Source: an uncultured Lachnospiraceae bacterium
Lineage (GTDB): Bacteria; Bacillota; Clostridia; Lachnospirales; Lachnospiraceae
Direction: 5' to 3'
NCBI GenBank assembly: GCA_910585965.1
Contig: CAJUHH010000017.1
Span: forward strand, 10,010-74,009
DNA length: 64,000 bases
Shown here: positions 8,556 through 17,853 of the stretch, one piece after another
Layout: each line of letters begins with the position of its first letter
Position numbering within the stretch: the first letter of the stretch is position 1
Notes under the pieces: model-generated
Seen by the model: the letters and a program-made list of their open reading frames with translations, nothing else
Told to the model about the DNA's origin: nothing
The model's database searches: none
Translations under genes and position numbers: made by a program

Positions 8556-11500
8556 TCATTCTTTATCATGAATCTCCCCATGCAGCTCCTGCAAGGATTT
8601 CAGTTCGCTTCCTTTATGCGTTTTTACATAATGGATTCCTTCCGCCGTCACCCTTGCCGCCGCTACGGTAGTAAAATAAGGAACCTTTGCCTTGATCGCC
8701 GCTTTTCGCAAATAGCTGTCGTCGTGAGCGCCGTCCTTGCCGATCGGGGAATTCAATACCAGCTGGATATCCCCGTTGGTAATCATATCGCCGATATTCG
8801 GTCTGCCCTCGTAAAGTTTCTTTACTTTCGTTGCCGGAATACCCGCTGCCGCAATCAGGTCATAAGTTCCACCGGTAGCTACGATGCGGAAACCGTCCTC
8901 CGCAAAGCTTCTTGCCGCTTCCACCACTTCATCCTTGTCCTTGTCATTGACGGAAATCAGCACCGTCCCTTCCAACGGAAGCTTGGACTGGGCAGCTTCC
9001 TGCGCCTTGAAAAAGGCTTCCCCGTATGAAACCGACAGGCCGAGCACCTCCCCGGTAGAGCGCATCTCCGGCCCGAGCACCGGATCGACTTCTTGGAACA
9101 TATTAAAAGGAAAGACCGCTTCTTTTACCCCGTAATTGGGGATCACCTGTTCCTTCAGTTCCGGAATCGGAGAAGGCCGCCCGGTAATTTCCGAGGTAAT
9201 AATATCCGTCGCCAGCGGCACCATGCGGATATTGCATACTTTCGATACAAGCGGCACCGTACGGGAAGCCCTTGGATTGGCTTCCAGCACAAAAACTTTT
9301 CCGTTTTCAATCGCATACTGCATGTTCATCAGCCCTTTTACATGCATCTGCTCCGCAATCTTCCTCGTATATTCCTTAATGGTTTCTACGTTCTCTTCTG
9401 AAATATGAACCGAAGGTATGATACATGCGGAATCGCCGGAATGAATGCCCGCCAGCTCGATATGTTCCATGACTGCCGGCACAAAAGCGTGAACGCCGTC
9501 GCTGATCGCGTCTGCCTCGCATTCCAGCGCATGGTTGAGGAAACGGTCGATCAGGATCGGACGGTCCGGCGTTACTCCCACAGCTGCATTCATATACTCC
9601 GTCATGCTGTCATCGTCATACACCACTTCCATGCCCCGGCCTCCCAGCACATAAGAAGGGCGAACCATAACCGGATAACCGATCTTTCCGGCAATGGAAA
9701 CTGCCTCTTCCACCGTAGCCGCCATTCCAGACTCCGGCATAGGAATCTCCAGTTTTTCCATGATTTCCCGGAACTGGTCACGGTCTTCCGCCAGATCGAT
9801 CACGGAAGGGGAAGTCCCTAATATTTTCACGCCGTTCTTTTCCAGCTCCGCCGCCAGATTCAGAGGCGTCTGTCCACCGAACTGGGCGATTACGCCCAAA
9901 GGTTTTTCTTTCTGGTAAATGCTCAAAACATCTTCCAGCGTCAAAGGTTCAAAATACAATTTATCGGAAGTATCATAGTCGGTGGAAACCGTCTCCGGGT
10001 TACAGTTGACAATAATCGTCTCGAAGCCCAGTTTCTTCAATGCCATTGCCGCATGTACGCAGCAATAGTCGAATTCAATCCCCTGGCCGATACGGTTCGG
10101 CCCGCCTCCCAGGATCATGATCTTCTTGTTCTGCCCTTCGTCCTGGCCGGAGCAAACCTGATTTTTTTCTTTTCCGTTATAAGTGGAATAATAGTAGGCG
10201 CTGTTTTCCGTCCCGCTGACATGAACCCCTTCCCATGTTTCCACCACGCCGAGTTCCGTACGGCGGCAGCGGATATCCTCTTCCGGGATTTCCAGGATAC
10301 GGCTCAAATATTTATCGGAAAAACCGTCTCTTTTTGCCAAAGCCAAAGCTTCGTCTTCCGGCAGTTGACCCTTATATTTTAAAAGCGTTTCCTCTTCCTC
10401 CACCAGTTCTTTCATCTGTTCGATAAAATAAGTCTTTACTTTCGTGATCTCATAAATCTCTTCTACCGACGCGCCTTTGCGGAGCGCCTCATACATGAGG
10501 AAATGCCGTTCGCTGGACGGGGTAATCAATCGGCGCAGCAGTTCTTCTTTTGTCAGGGAGTCAAAATCCTTTGCATGCCCCAGCCCATAACGCCCGGTTT
10601 CCAAGGAACGGATCGCTTTCTGGAATGCTTCTTTATAATTCCTGCCGATGCTCATGACTTCGCCGACCGCGCGCATCTGGGTTCCCAGCTTATCCTCCAC
10701 TCCTTTGAACTTTTCAAAAGCCCAGCGGGCAAATTTCAGGACAACATAATCGCCGTCCGGCACATAGCGGTCCAAAGTTCCATATTTTCCGCAAGGAATA
10801 TCTTTCAAAGTCAGCCCGGCCGCCAGCATAGCGGAAACAAGGGCGATCGGAAAACCGGTAGCCTTGGAAGCCAATGCGGAAGAACGGGAAGTACGGGGAT
10901 TGATTTCGATCACGATAATGCGGTCAGAAATGGGGTCATGGGCGAATTGGACATTGGTTCCGCCAATCACCTGGACAGATTCTACGATTTTATATGCCTG
11001 TTCCTGAAGCCTTTTCTGGCATTCTTCGGAAATGGTCAGCATAGGGGCAGCACAGAAGGAATCTCCGGTATGCACGCCCAAAGGGTCGATGTTTTCAATG
11101 AAGCACACAGTAATAATATTATTATCCGCGTCACGGACCACTTCCAGCTCCAGTTCCTCCCAGCCGAGAATGGATTCTTCTACCAGAACCTGTCCCACCA
11201 GGCTCGCCTGCAATCCCCGGGCGCAGACCGTCTTCAATTCTTCCTTATTATATACGAGGCCGCCTCCGGCTCCGCCCATCGTATAGGCCGGGCGCAGAAC
11301 AACCGGATAACTGAGCTTCTCAGCGATGGAAAGAGCCTCCTCCACGGAATATGCCACTTCGCTGCGGGCCATTTCTATTCCGAGGCTGTTCATCGTCTTT
11401 TTAAATTCAATACGGTCTTCCCCGCGTTCGATGGCATCTGCCTGTACGCCGATAATTTTTACATGATACTTGTCCAAAACACCGGCCTTGTTTAATTCCG

Positions 11501-11798
11501 CGCACAAATTAAGCCCGGACTGTCCTCCCAGATTGGGAAGCAGGGCGTCTGGGCGTTCTTTTTCAATAATCTGTGTCAGCCGCTCCACATTCAGCGGTTC
11601 AATATATGTTACGTCAGCCGTTTCCGGATCGGTCATGATCGTTGCCGGATTGGAATTGACCAGCACGATCTCATAGCCCAGCCTGCGAAGCGCCTTGCAC
11701 GCCTGTGTTCCTGAATAATCAAATTCGCAGGCCTGTCCAATGATAATAGGGCCTGAACCGATGATTAGCACTTTATGAATGTCTGTCCTTTTTGGCAT
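8556..11798 (-). CDS. carB: Carbamoyl-phosphate synthase large subunit
   Basis: A full-length 1080-residue CarB, which makes carbamoyl phosphate from bicarbonate, ammonia and two ATP for pyrimidines and arginine. It shows two homologous ATP-grasp halves (N-terminal glycine loop VLIIGSGPIIIGQACEFDYS; second half IMILGGGPNRIGQGIEFDYC) and a C-terminal MGS-like allosteric domain (RIVATGGTYDLIAAAGIPAT). The glutaminase subunit gene carA, usually adjacent, is absent from this window; an upstream palindromic element (C) and a dedicated promoter replace it. The gene starts at ATG 11798 after AGGAGGATTCTTT and leads directly into purO and purH. Confidence 0.95.
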   Translation of the reverse strand: MPKRTDIHKVLIIGSGPIIIGQACEFDYSGTQACKALRRLGYEIVLVNSNPATIMTDPETADVTYIEPLNVERLTQIIEKERPDALLPNLGGQSGLNLCAELNKAGVLDKYHVKIIGVQADAIERGEDRIEFKKTMNSLGIEMARSEVAYSVEEALSIAEKLSYPVVLRPAYTMGGAGGGLVYNKEELKTVCARGLQASLVGQVLVEESILGWEELELEVVRDADNNIITVCFIENIDPLGVHTGDSFCAAPMLTISEECQKRLQEQAYKIVESVQVIGGTNVQFAHDPISDRIIVIEINPRTSRSSALASKATGFPIALVSAMLAAGLTLKDIPCGKYGTLDRYVPDGDYVVLKFARWAFEKFKGVEDKLGTQMRAVGEVMSIGRNYKEAFQKAIRSLETGRYGLGHAKDFDSLTKEELLRRLITPSSERHFLMYEALRKGASVEEIYEITKVKTYFIEQMKELVEEEETLLKYKGQLPEDEALALAKRDGFSDKYLSRILEIPEEDIRCRRTELGVVETWEGVHVSGTENSAYYYSTYNGKEKNQVCSGQDEGQNKKIMILGGGPNRIGQGIEFDYCCVHAAMALKKLGFETIIVNCNPETVSTDYDTSDKLYFEPLTLEDVLSIYQKEKPLGVIAQFGGQTPLNLAAELEKNGVKILGTSPSVIDLAEDRDQFREIMEKLEIPMPESGMAATVEEAVSIAGKIGYPVMVRPSYVLGGRGMEVVYDDDSMTEYMNAAVGVTPDRPILIDRFLNHALECEADAISDGVHAFVPAVMEHIELAGIHSGDSACIIPSVHISEENVETIKEYTRKIAEQMHVKGLMNMQYAIENGKVFVLEANPRASRTVPLVSKVCNIRMVPLATDIITSEITGRPSPIPELKEQVIPNYGVKEAVFPFNMFQEVDPVLGPEMRSTGEVLGLSVSYGEAFFKAQEAAQSKLPLEGTVLISVNDKDKDEVVEAARSFAEDGFRIVATGGTYDLIAAAGIPATKVKKLYEGRPNIGDMITNGDIQLVLNSPIGKDGAHDDSYLRKAAIKAKVPYFTTVAAARVTAEGIHYVKTHKGSELKSLQELHGEIHDKE

Positions 11799-11840
11799 AA
11801 AGAATCCTCCTGCGTTATGTGTGAATTTGTTCCAGATATG

Positions 11841-11870
11841 ATTTTAACATCGCATGGTTTGGGGTGTCAA
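11841..11870 (-). promoter_or_regulatory. Promoter of the carB-purO-purH operon
   Basis: On the minus strand a perfect -35 TTGACA (11865-11870) and a -10 TAAAAT (11841-11846) are 18 bp apart, about 40 bases before the carB start. No PyrR-type attenuator or purine operator is evident in the short leader. Confidence 0.75.
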
Positions 11871-11905
11871 TTCCAAGTGTGGGATTCTTTGCGCTTTCTC
11901 TACAC

Positions 11906-12257
11906 GGAAATCAATTTTCGCGGCCGGCATAGCGCACCCGAGGGAATACCTACCGCAGCAGCCAGGAAGGATGCCGGACTTGGGCTGGGATTTTTTGCTG
12001 CTGCGTACAATCAGCTATTTCGCTTATGAAATGGCCGAAATTCCAGGGGGAAATTTCCATGGATGGCAATTTCAGGAAAAAAGGACATGGAGGTCCTTTT
12101 TTTCCGACCCGATCGGTTTCATAACCTATATCCATTTCATTAGCGAAATCTGATTGGAAGCTCCAGCAAAAAATCCCAGCCCAAGTCCGGCATCCTTCCT
12201 GGCTACTGCGGCATGTATTCCCTCGGGTGCGCTATGCCGGCCGCAAAATTGATTTCC
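11906..12257. repeat. Long palindromic element C (95-bp arms)
   Basis: Arms at 11906-12000 and 12164-12257 match over about 91 of 95 positions (for example ggccggcatagcgcacccga and aaggatgccggacttgggct). Pairing continues inward: aatcagctatttcgcttatg (12009) faces the complement at 12130-12155. The tip is a perfect hairpin AAAAAAGGAC/GTCCTTTTTT around 12076-12102, which resembles a bidirectional terminator. The total is a roughly 350-nt near-palindrome between the divergent carB and cls genes. On the minus strand 12132-12150 reads GATTTCGCTAATGAAATGG, almost the same as a stretch in the centre of element D. Confidence 0.88.
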
Positions 12258-12278
12258 ATGCTTTCTCCATAAAACAGC

Positions 12279-12309
12279 TTGACTGCACTGTTACTGGACG
12301 GTATATAAT
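12279..12309 (+). promoter_or_regulatory. Probable promoter of cardiolipin synthase
   Basis: TTGACT at 12279-12284 is followed after 17 bp by TATATA (12302-12307), overlapping a perfect TATAAT (12304-12309). It lies about 80 bases upstream of the cls start and just outside element C. Confidence 0.6.
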
Positions 12310-12387
12310 GTAATTCAGTTGGTTCCTCAAATATTTTGTGATACCGCTATATTTATTTCTATGTTTATAAACAAAGGAGAAAGAGTT

Positions 12388-13965
12388 ATGCCGACAGATT
12401 ATAAAAATAAAGGTCTTATTCTGCTGAAAAAAGGACAAAAGGGGATTGTGCATGCTTTGTTCAGCCGTTTCGGGCTGATTCTGCTTTTGCTGGTGATACA
12501 AGTGTTTATGCTGTTCGGGATTTTTCAGTGGTTTGAGGAATTTCTGCCCCATGTCTTGGGCGGAACGGCGTTATTCAGTTTAATCATGGTCATTTATCTG
12601 TTGAACAGCAATATTAATCCTACCGCAAAAATCACCTGGCTGATCGTCATCATGCTCCTTCCTGTGTTCGGCGTGCTTCTGCTTTTATACACGCAAAGCG
12701 ATATCGGACACAGGGCATTAAAGAAACGGAGCCTTGAGATTATCCACGCAACCAAAGAGCGGATTCCTCAATCGGCAGAGGCTATGGAAAGGTTTTCCGA
12801 TGAAAACCCGGGGGCGGCCGCACTGGCCCGTTATATCGCGAGGAGCGGATGTTACCCGGTCTTCGGCCATACGGCTGTTACTTACTTTCCGCTTGGAGAA
12901 AATAAGTTCGAAGAAATGTTAAAGCAGCTGGAAAGGGCAGAGCATTTTATTTTCATGGAATATTTTATCGTGGATGAGGGGATGATGTGGGGAAGGATAT
13001 TGGAGATACTGGCTAAAAAGGCAGCCGCAGGCGTGGATGTCCGCGTCATGTACGACGGGGCCTGTGAATTCGCCTTGCTTCCCCATGATTACCCAAAGCG
13101 GCTGAAAGCTCTGGGAATCCAATGTAAAATGTTTGCCCCTGTTTCCCCCTTCGTCTCCACCCATTATAATTACCGGGATCACCGGAAAATCCTCGTGATT
13201 GACGGACACACGGCGTTTAACGGGGGAGTCAACCTGGCAGATGAATATATTAATCAAAAAGTGAAATTCGGACATTGGAAAGATACCGCCGTTATGTTAA
13301 AAGGCGATGCAGTAAAAAGCTTTACTTTGATGTTCCTGCAAATGTGGGGGATCGATGAAAGGAAAGATGAAACTGTGCATTTTCTTTCTTATCCTACATT
13401 TCCTGCCGATCATGCCAAGGGGTATGTCATTCCTTATGGAGACTGTCCGCTGGACAACGACAAGGTGGGCGAAAGAGTCTATATGGATATTTTGAACCGC
13501 TCCCTGGAATATGTGCATATTATGAGTCCTTATTTGATTCTGGACGGGGAAACGGAAACTGCCTTGAAATTTGCCGCAGAACGCGGTGTGGAAGTGGTAT
13601 TGATCCTGCCGGGCATTCCTGATAAATCCGTTCCTTATGCGCTGGCAAAAACCCATTATGCATCGCTGTTGGAATCCGGGGTAAAGATTTTTGAATACAC
13701 GCCCGGCTTCGTCCATGCCAAAGTATTTGTCAGCGATTCCAGGGAAGCCGTCGTGGGAACAATTAACCTGGACTACCGCAGTCTCTACCATCATTTCGAA
13801 TGCGCCACTTATTTGTATGGCACCGACTGCATCGCGGACATTGAAGCCGACTTTCAGAATACCCTCGCAAAATGCAGGCAGGTTTCTATGGAAACAGTGA
13901 AAAAAGAAAAATGGCATATGAAATTAATCGGCTATTTGATGAAAGCAGTCGCCCCTCTTATGTGA
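12388..13965 (+). CDS. cls: Cardiolipin synthase
   Basis: A 525-residue membrane enzyme of the phospholipase D superfamily, which joins two phosphatidylglycerol molecules into cardiolipin and glycerol. It has two N-terminal hydrophobic helices (FGLILLLLVIQVFMLFGIF and ITWLIVIMLLPVFGVLLLL) and two HKD active-site motifs: HRKILVIDGHTAFNGG and HAKVFVSDSREAVVGTINLD. The length is typical of bacterial Cls. AAAGGAGA seven bases upstream selects the ATG at 12388. The 3' end overlaps the end of the convergent histidine-kinase gene by 8 bases, and no terminator separates them. Confidence 0.92.
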   Translation: MPTDYKNKGLILLKKGQKGIVHALFSRFGLILLLLVIQVFMLFGIFQWFEEFLPHVLGGTALFSLIMVIYLLNSNINPTAKITWLIVIMLLPVFGVLLLLYTQSDIGHRALKKRSLEIIHATKERIPQSAEAMERFSDENPGAAALARYIARSGCYPVFGHTAVTYFPLGENKFEEMLKQLERAEHFIFMEYFIVDEGMMWGRILEILAKKAAAGVDVRVMYDGACEFALLPHDYPKRLKALGIQCKMFAPVSPFVSTHYNYRDHRKILVIDGHTAFNGGVNLADEYINQKVKFGHWKDTAVMLKGDAVKSFTLMFLQMWGIDERKDETVHFLSYPTFPADHAKGYVIPYGDCPLDNDKVGERVYMDILNRSLEYVHIMSPYLILDGETETALKFAAERGVEVVLILPGIPDKSVPYALAKTHYASLLESGVKIFEYTPGFVHAKVFVSDSREAVVGTINLDYRSLYHHFECATYLYGTDCIADIEADFQNTLAKCRQVSMETVKKEKWHMKLIGYLMKAVAPLM

Positions 13966-16327
13966 GGGACGGCTGTTTTTCCTTCTTATCTGCCCTGCCG
14001 AACCAATAACCCATACATTTCATGAGCTGATCCATATTCAGCGGCTTTGCGATATGCTCGTTCATTCCCGCTTTCTTGCTCGCGACCATGTCTTCCGTAA
14101 AGGCATTAGCCGTCATAGCAATAATCGGTATCTGCGCGGCATCTTCTCTTTCTATTTCCCGGATCGCCTTCGTTGCCTCATATCCGTTCATCACCGGCAT
14201 CTGCACATCCATAAAAATCAGGTCATAATACCAGGAACCCTTTTCCTTAAATCGTTCCACAGCCTGCAGGCCGTTCTCCACACATTCTATCGTCACCCCG
14301 GTGCTTCCGATAATTTCCTCCGCAATCTCCCGGTTCAGCTCATTATCTTCTGCCAGCAATATTCTCTTTCCGTTAAAGTCCTGGCAAATGGATTCCGCTT
14401 CGGATTCGACTTCTCTTTTGCCATCCCCTCCTGCAATTTTTTTCAGCAAATATACGAGTCTTGACTTAAATAACGGCTTGGAAATAAATCCGGCTATCCC
14501 GATTTCCTTAGCTTCCACCTCCACATGGCTCCAATCGTAAGCAGTCAAAATGGCAATCGGCACGCCCTCGCCTGCTTCCCGGCGAATCTCTTTCGCCGTC
14601 GCAAGCCCATCCATGCCAGGCATCTGCCAATCCAGCAGAATAGCGAAAAATTCCTTTCCTGTCCGGCGCGCCTCCGCAATCCGGTCTGCCGCTTCTTTGC
14701 CCGATGTCACCCACTCACCTTTCATTCCGATGCTGTTCAGAATCTCGCAGGCTGCCTCACAAGCCATCCCGTCGTCATCCACAACCAATACGGGCAGCCC
14801 GGCAATCTGTTCCATATCCGGCATTTCCGTATTCTGCTGTTTCAAGTATACTGTAACCGTAAATTGGGAGCCTTTATTGACCTCGCTTTCTACCTGGATA
14901 TCTCCGTTCATCATACGGATAATATTCAATGCAATCGCCATCCCCAGCCCCGTTCCTTCAATCTTATTGATACGGGAATCCTCTGCCCGGCTGAAGGGTT
15001 CAAAAATCTTTTTCACGAACTCTTCCGACATACCAATGCCGTTATCGCGGAACACGAATTCATAACATCCATAACCGCTTCTTTCCGACTCTTTTTCCTT
15101 GATCTCCAGTTCCAGCGTGCCTCCCTGCGGCGTATATTTTACTGCATTGCCCAAAATATTCATAAATACCTGCTGGAGCCTCATCACATCCCCAATCACA
15201 TCCTCATGCTCTACCTTCGCGATATTCAACTCCAGCTTATGATTCTTCGCCTCTGTATTCGGCCGTATCATCGTCAACAGGTTCTGTATCAGATCCGAAA
15301 TATTAAATTCCTCTTCCGCCAGATCAATCTTCCCGGATTCTATCTTGCTCATATCCAGCACTTCGTTAATCAATGAGAGCAAATGCTTACTGGAAACGGT
15401 AATCTTGTTCAGGCAGTCTTCCACCCGCTCCTCATCGTCCAAATGCCCTTCCGCGATTGTCGTCATACCGATAATGGCATTCATCGGCGTACGGATGTCG
15501 TGGCTCATCCTCGAAAGGAATTCGCTCTTGGATGCATTGGCACGGTTAGCCGCCTCACAGGCTTCTTTCAGCATCTGATGCTCCATTTCTTCCTTTTTCT
15601 TGACCTCTGATATATCCTGAGCCACATAAAGCGCTTTCACCGGTTTTCCATCCCGGAATTCGGTCGCGATCACTGTCGCACGCACCCAGCCGTCCCCTGC
15701 CGGTATCTCCCCGGAATCTTTTTTGATCCTGTGATATTCTATTGCTACGAAAGGACAGTTCTCTGTCAGCTTCTCCAGCAAGTTCTGCCGCTCCATTCTC
15801 CTCACATATTCTTCCCGGAAATCAGAATGCACAAAATGCCTGGAGTAAACAGCTATCGCCTCTGTAAAGCTCATTTCCGCCTGAAGAACATTTTTTACAT
15901 CCTCCCGCTGGCTCACCATATGGAGGATATCCTCTTCCAGATCAATATCATAAATAGCAAAAAACAGGTTCCCCAACCTCTTGCCAATCGATTCCTTCTC
16001 GCTCTGCCCCTTTTCTTCTTCCTGGTCAGGAGTCACCGTAACAACAGATGCTGGAAGCTTCTTCTCCCACAAAACCTCTGTCGCTTCTATCCTGGCTGTT
16101 CCTTTTAACAGATGATTGCCATAAATATTTTCTCTGCCGCTTTCATCCTCCCTGCCCGGAATCGGATCTACCCACAGTTCATGGCAGACTGCTCCCAGCC
16201 TGATATCGGGAACCGCTTTTTTCATCCACTTATTGAAATATAATATCTGATGATTATCTTTTCTTATCACATAAACCCCTGCCATCTGCAAAGAGTCTAA
16301 CAGCAATTCATAATCGCTTATTTCCAC
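13958..16327 (-). CDS. Hybrid sensor histidine kinase / response regulator
   Basis: A 789-residue hybrid kinase. Order: a PAS-like sensory region in roughly the first 250 residues, a HisKA dimerisation and phosphoacceptor helix (SKSEFLSRMSHDIRTPMNAI, with the phosphorylated His), an HATPase domain (N box NILGNAVKYTPQGG; G boxes FRDNGIGMS and IEGTGLGMAI), then two receiver domains, the first with LLDWQMPGMDG and the second with IFMDVQMPVMNG (phosphorylated Asp). There is no transmembrane helix, so it is cytoplasmic. No Hpt or output domain and no DNA-binding partner are encoded next to it. It starts with GTG (16327) after AGGAGTG. Confidence 0.92.
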   Translation of the reverse strand: MEISDYELLLDSLQMAGVYVIRKDNHQILYFNKWMKKAVPDIRLGAVCHELWVDPIPGREDESGRENIYGNHLLKGTARIEATEVLWEKKLPASVVTVTPDQEEEKGQSEKESIGKRLGNLFFAIYDIDLEEDILHMVSQREDVKNVLQAEMSFTEAIAVYSRHFVHSDFREEYVRRMERQNLLEKLTENCPFVAIEYHRIKKDSGEIPAGDGWVRATVIATEFRDGKPVKALYVAQDISEVKKKEEMEHQMLKEACEAANRANASKSEFLSRMSHDIRTPMNAIIGMTTIAEGHLDDEERVEDCLNKITVSSKHLLSLINEVLDMSKIESGKIDLAEEEFNISDLIQNLLTMIRPNTEAKNHKLELNIAKVEHEDVIGDVMRLQQVFMNILGNAVKYTPQGGTLELEIKEKESERSGYGCYEFVFRDNGIGMSEEFVKKIFEPFSRAEDSRINKIEGTGLGMAIALNIIRMMNGDIQVESEVNKGSQFTVTVYLKQQNTEMPDMEQIAGLPVLVVDDDGMACEAACEILNSIGMKGEWVTSGKEAADRIAEARRTGKEFFAILLDWQMPGMDGLATAKEIRREAGEGVPIAILTAYDWSHVEVEAKEIGIAGFISKPLFKSRLVYLLKKIAGGDGKREVESEAESICQDFNGKRILLAEDNELNREIAEEIIGSTGVTIECVENGLQAVERFKEKGSWYYDLIFMDVQMPVMNGYEATKAIREIEREDAAQIPIIAMTANAFTEDMVASKKAGMNEHIAKPLNMDQLMKCMGYWFGRADKKEKQPSLT

Positions 16328-16458
16328 AATGATTCACTCCTATGTATTATTGCGTTATAGTTATTCTTTCCTATTCTATCATACACCAACTTGGAAATTC
16401 AATATCTGCTCCGCTCAAATTTGTGGATTTTATGTGATTAAATGGCATAATCATACAA

Positions 16459-17697
16459 TTATTCCCCTTCTTTGCAAATCTGCCCCCTTTTAACCTGAAA
16501 TTCGGCATATCGTTCTCTTTTCTTCTGTATCTTCATCCCTTTTATAAACTCAAGGGAAACTGGCAGATATGGCTCCAAAGCCCTTAAATATTTCCTTGGC
16601 AGGGATCCGCCGCCAGAACTCCCGCTTATTGCCGCAGAAAGCATCGATATTCCTATGCAATTTTTTAATACAAATCCTTTTAAACCCGGATTTCTCGGAA
16701 CAAATGCCCCGATTTCATGCCAGATAAACCAAAGCAGGCGGTTGACCTGCTCCTCCAGCTGGTTCTTTTCCGCCCCATTTGTCATCAACGTATGGCTTCC
16801 TGATTTCCCGTCTTCTTCCATATCCTGCAAATCATCCACCAGCTGCAGCATGAAACCGAATTTACAATAAAACTCTTCTTCCTCTTTCTTCCAGTCTTCT
16901 GTAGCAAACAAATAATCCGCCAGCACGGAAGTTCCGCCTTTCCAGATCGAAATTTCCAGAACACGTTCTTCCTCCACCTCCTGCTTCATCTGCCCGATGC
17001 TGCAGCTCTGAGCCTCCAAAAGCTGGAGCAAAGTATAGGCTACTTTCTTTTTTGCCTCACCCTCATAGAAACCTAGAATCATATCCAGCAGTTGGCACGT
17101 TTTTTCTTCCAGCGGATTGTTCGGCTCTGCCTTCTCCCCTTTCAGCTTCTGGCCGATCATTCGGTTATACCGGGCTTTTTCATCCCCTGAAATGCCCGCG
17201 TCATCAATATAGTTATCGGTATATGGATAAAGCAGACTGTACGCTAAAATGGGATCATCCGCATTCTGCTCTTCTCCCTGCATCTCCACGATCATTGCAT
17301 AAATAAAATAGTTCCGCATGGCCTGCCAGATCTGTTCCGGCTCCAACGTTTCATCAAACTCCCTGATCCTGCTGATAAACTTTTTTGTCTCTCTTTCAAA
17401 AGCAGCCAACAGACCTTCGTCCATCCATTCGGAAAGGCACAATATCTTTTCCCTTCCCAGAACCTCTTTCAGCTCCTGTTCCAGTTCGCGCTCCCACTGT
17501 TCCCGCTCTTTCTCATCCTCCGGCCTCTGCTTCGCCCTTTTCTTCATTTTCCGGGATACGTCCTCGATCAGCTCCTCATTTTCTTTCTTCTGCGCCGCAT
17601 CTATTTTCGGAAAAAATCCCGGATTTTCTTCCAGAAAAACCGGAAAAGTTTCCGGCTGCTTTTCCCATATCCCTTTGATTCCCTTTATATGCTCCAT
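16459..17697 (-). CDS. Class I isoprenoid-synthase-like protein
   Basis: A 412-residue, largely helical protein. Two aspartate-rich motifs are spaced as in class I isoprenoid synthases: YTDNYIDDAG (about residue 170) and QLVDDLQDMEED (about residue 290). In that fold they bind Mg-diphosphate. The protein is longer than usual prenyl-diphosphate synthases because of a charged N-terminal region of about 100 residues (RKMKKRAKQRPEDEKEREQW). Substrate and product are unknown, and the neighbours (histidine kinase, XRE regulator) give no pathway. The ribosome binding site is weak. It could be a terpene-synthase-like enzyme or a non-catalytic relative. Confidence 0.55.
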   Translation of the reverse strand: MEHIKGIKGIWEKQPETFPVFLEENPGFFPKIDAAQKKENEELIEDVSRKMKKRAKQRPEDEKEREQWERELEQELKEVLGREKILCLSEWMDEGLLAAFERETKKFISRIREFDETLEPEQIWQAMRNYFIYAMIVEMQGEEQNADDPILAYSLLYPYTDNYIDDAGISGDEKARYNRMIGQKLKGEKAEPNNPLEEKTCQLLDMILGFYEGEAKKKVAYTLLQLLEAQSCSIGQMKQEVEEERVLEISIWKGGTSVLADYLFATEDWKKEEEEFYCKFGFMLQLVDDLQDMEEDGKSGSHTLMTNGAEKNQLEEQVNRLLWFIWHEIGAFVPRNPGLKGFVLKNCIGISMLSAAISGSSGGGSLPRKYLRALEPYLPVSLEFIKGMKIQKKRERYAEFQVKRGQICKEGE

Positions 17698-17853
17698 CCG
17701 TTATCCCGTACCTTTCCGCATAGAAACTTTTTTATTCCGGCAAGCAATGCGCCAAGTGCCGTGCCTGCTCAACATTTGCCTCCATCCTCTCTATGCTATT
17801 TTACTCTTTAACGGATTTTCTGTCTCATTTTTTTCAGATTCTTAAGAAATCAT

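Noticed and set aside
10503..11495. A 330-codon open frame on the plus strand
   Set aside because: It lies wholly inside carB on the opposite strand, lacks a ribosome binding site and encodes no recognisable protein; it is a by-product of carB codon use.
11906..12257. Interpreting palindromes C and D as insertion sequences or MITEs
   Set aside because: No transposase, no target-site duplication could be identified at the ends, and the terminal sequences of the elements are not alike.
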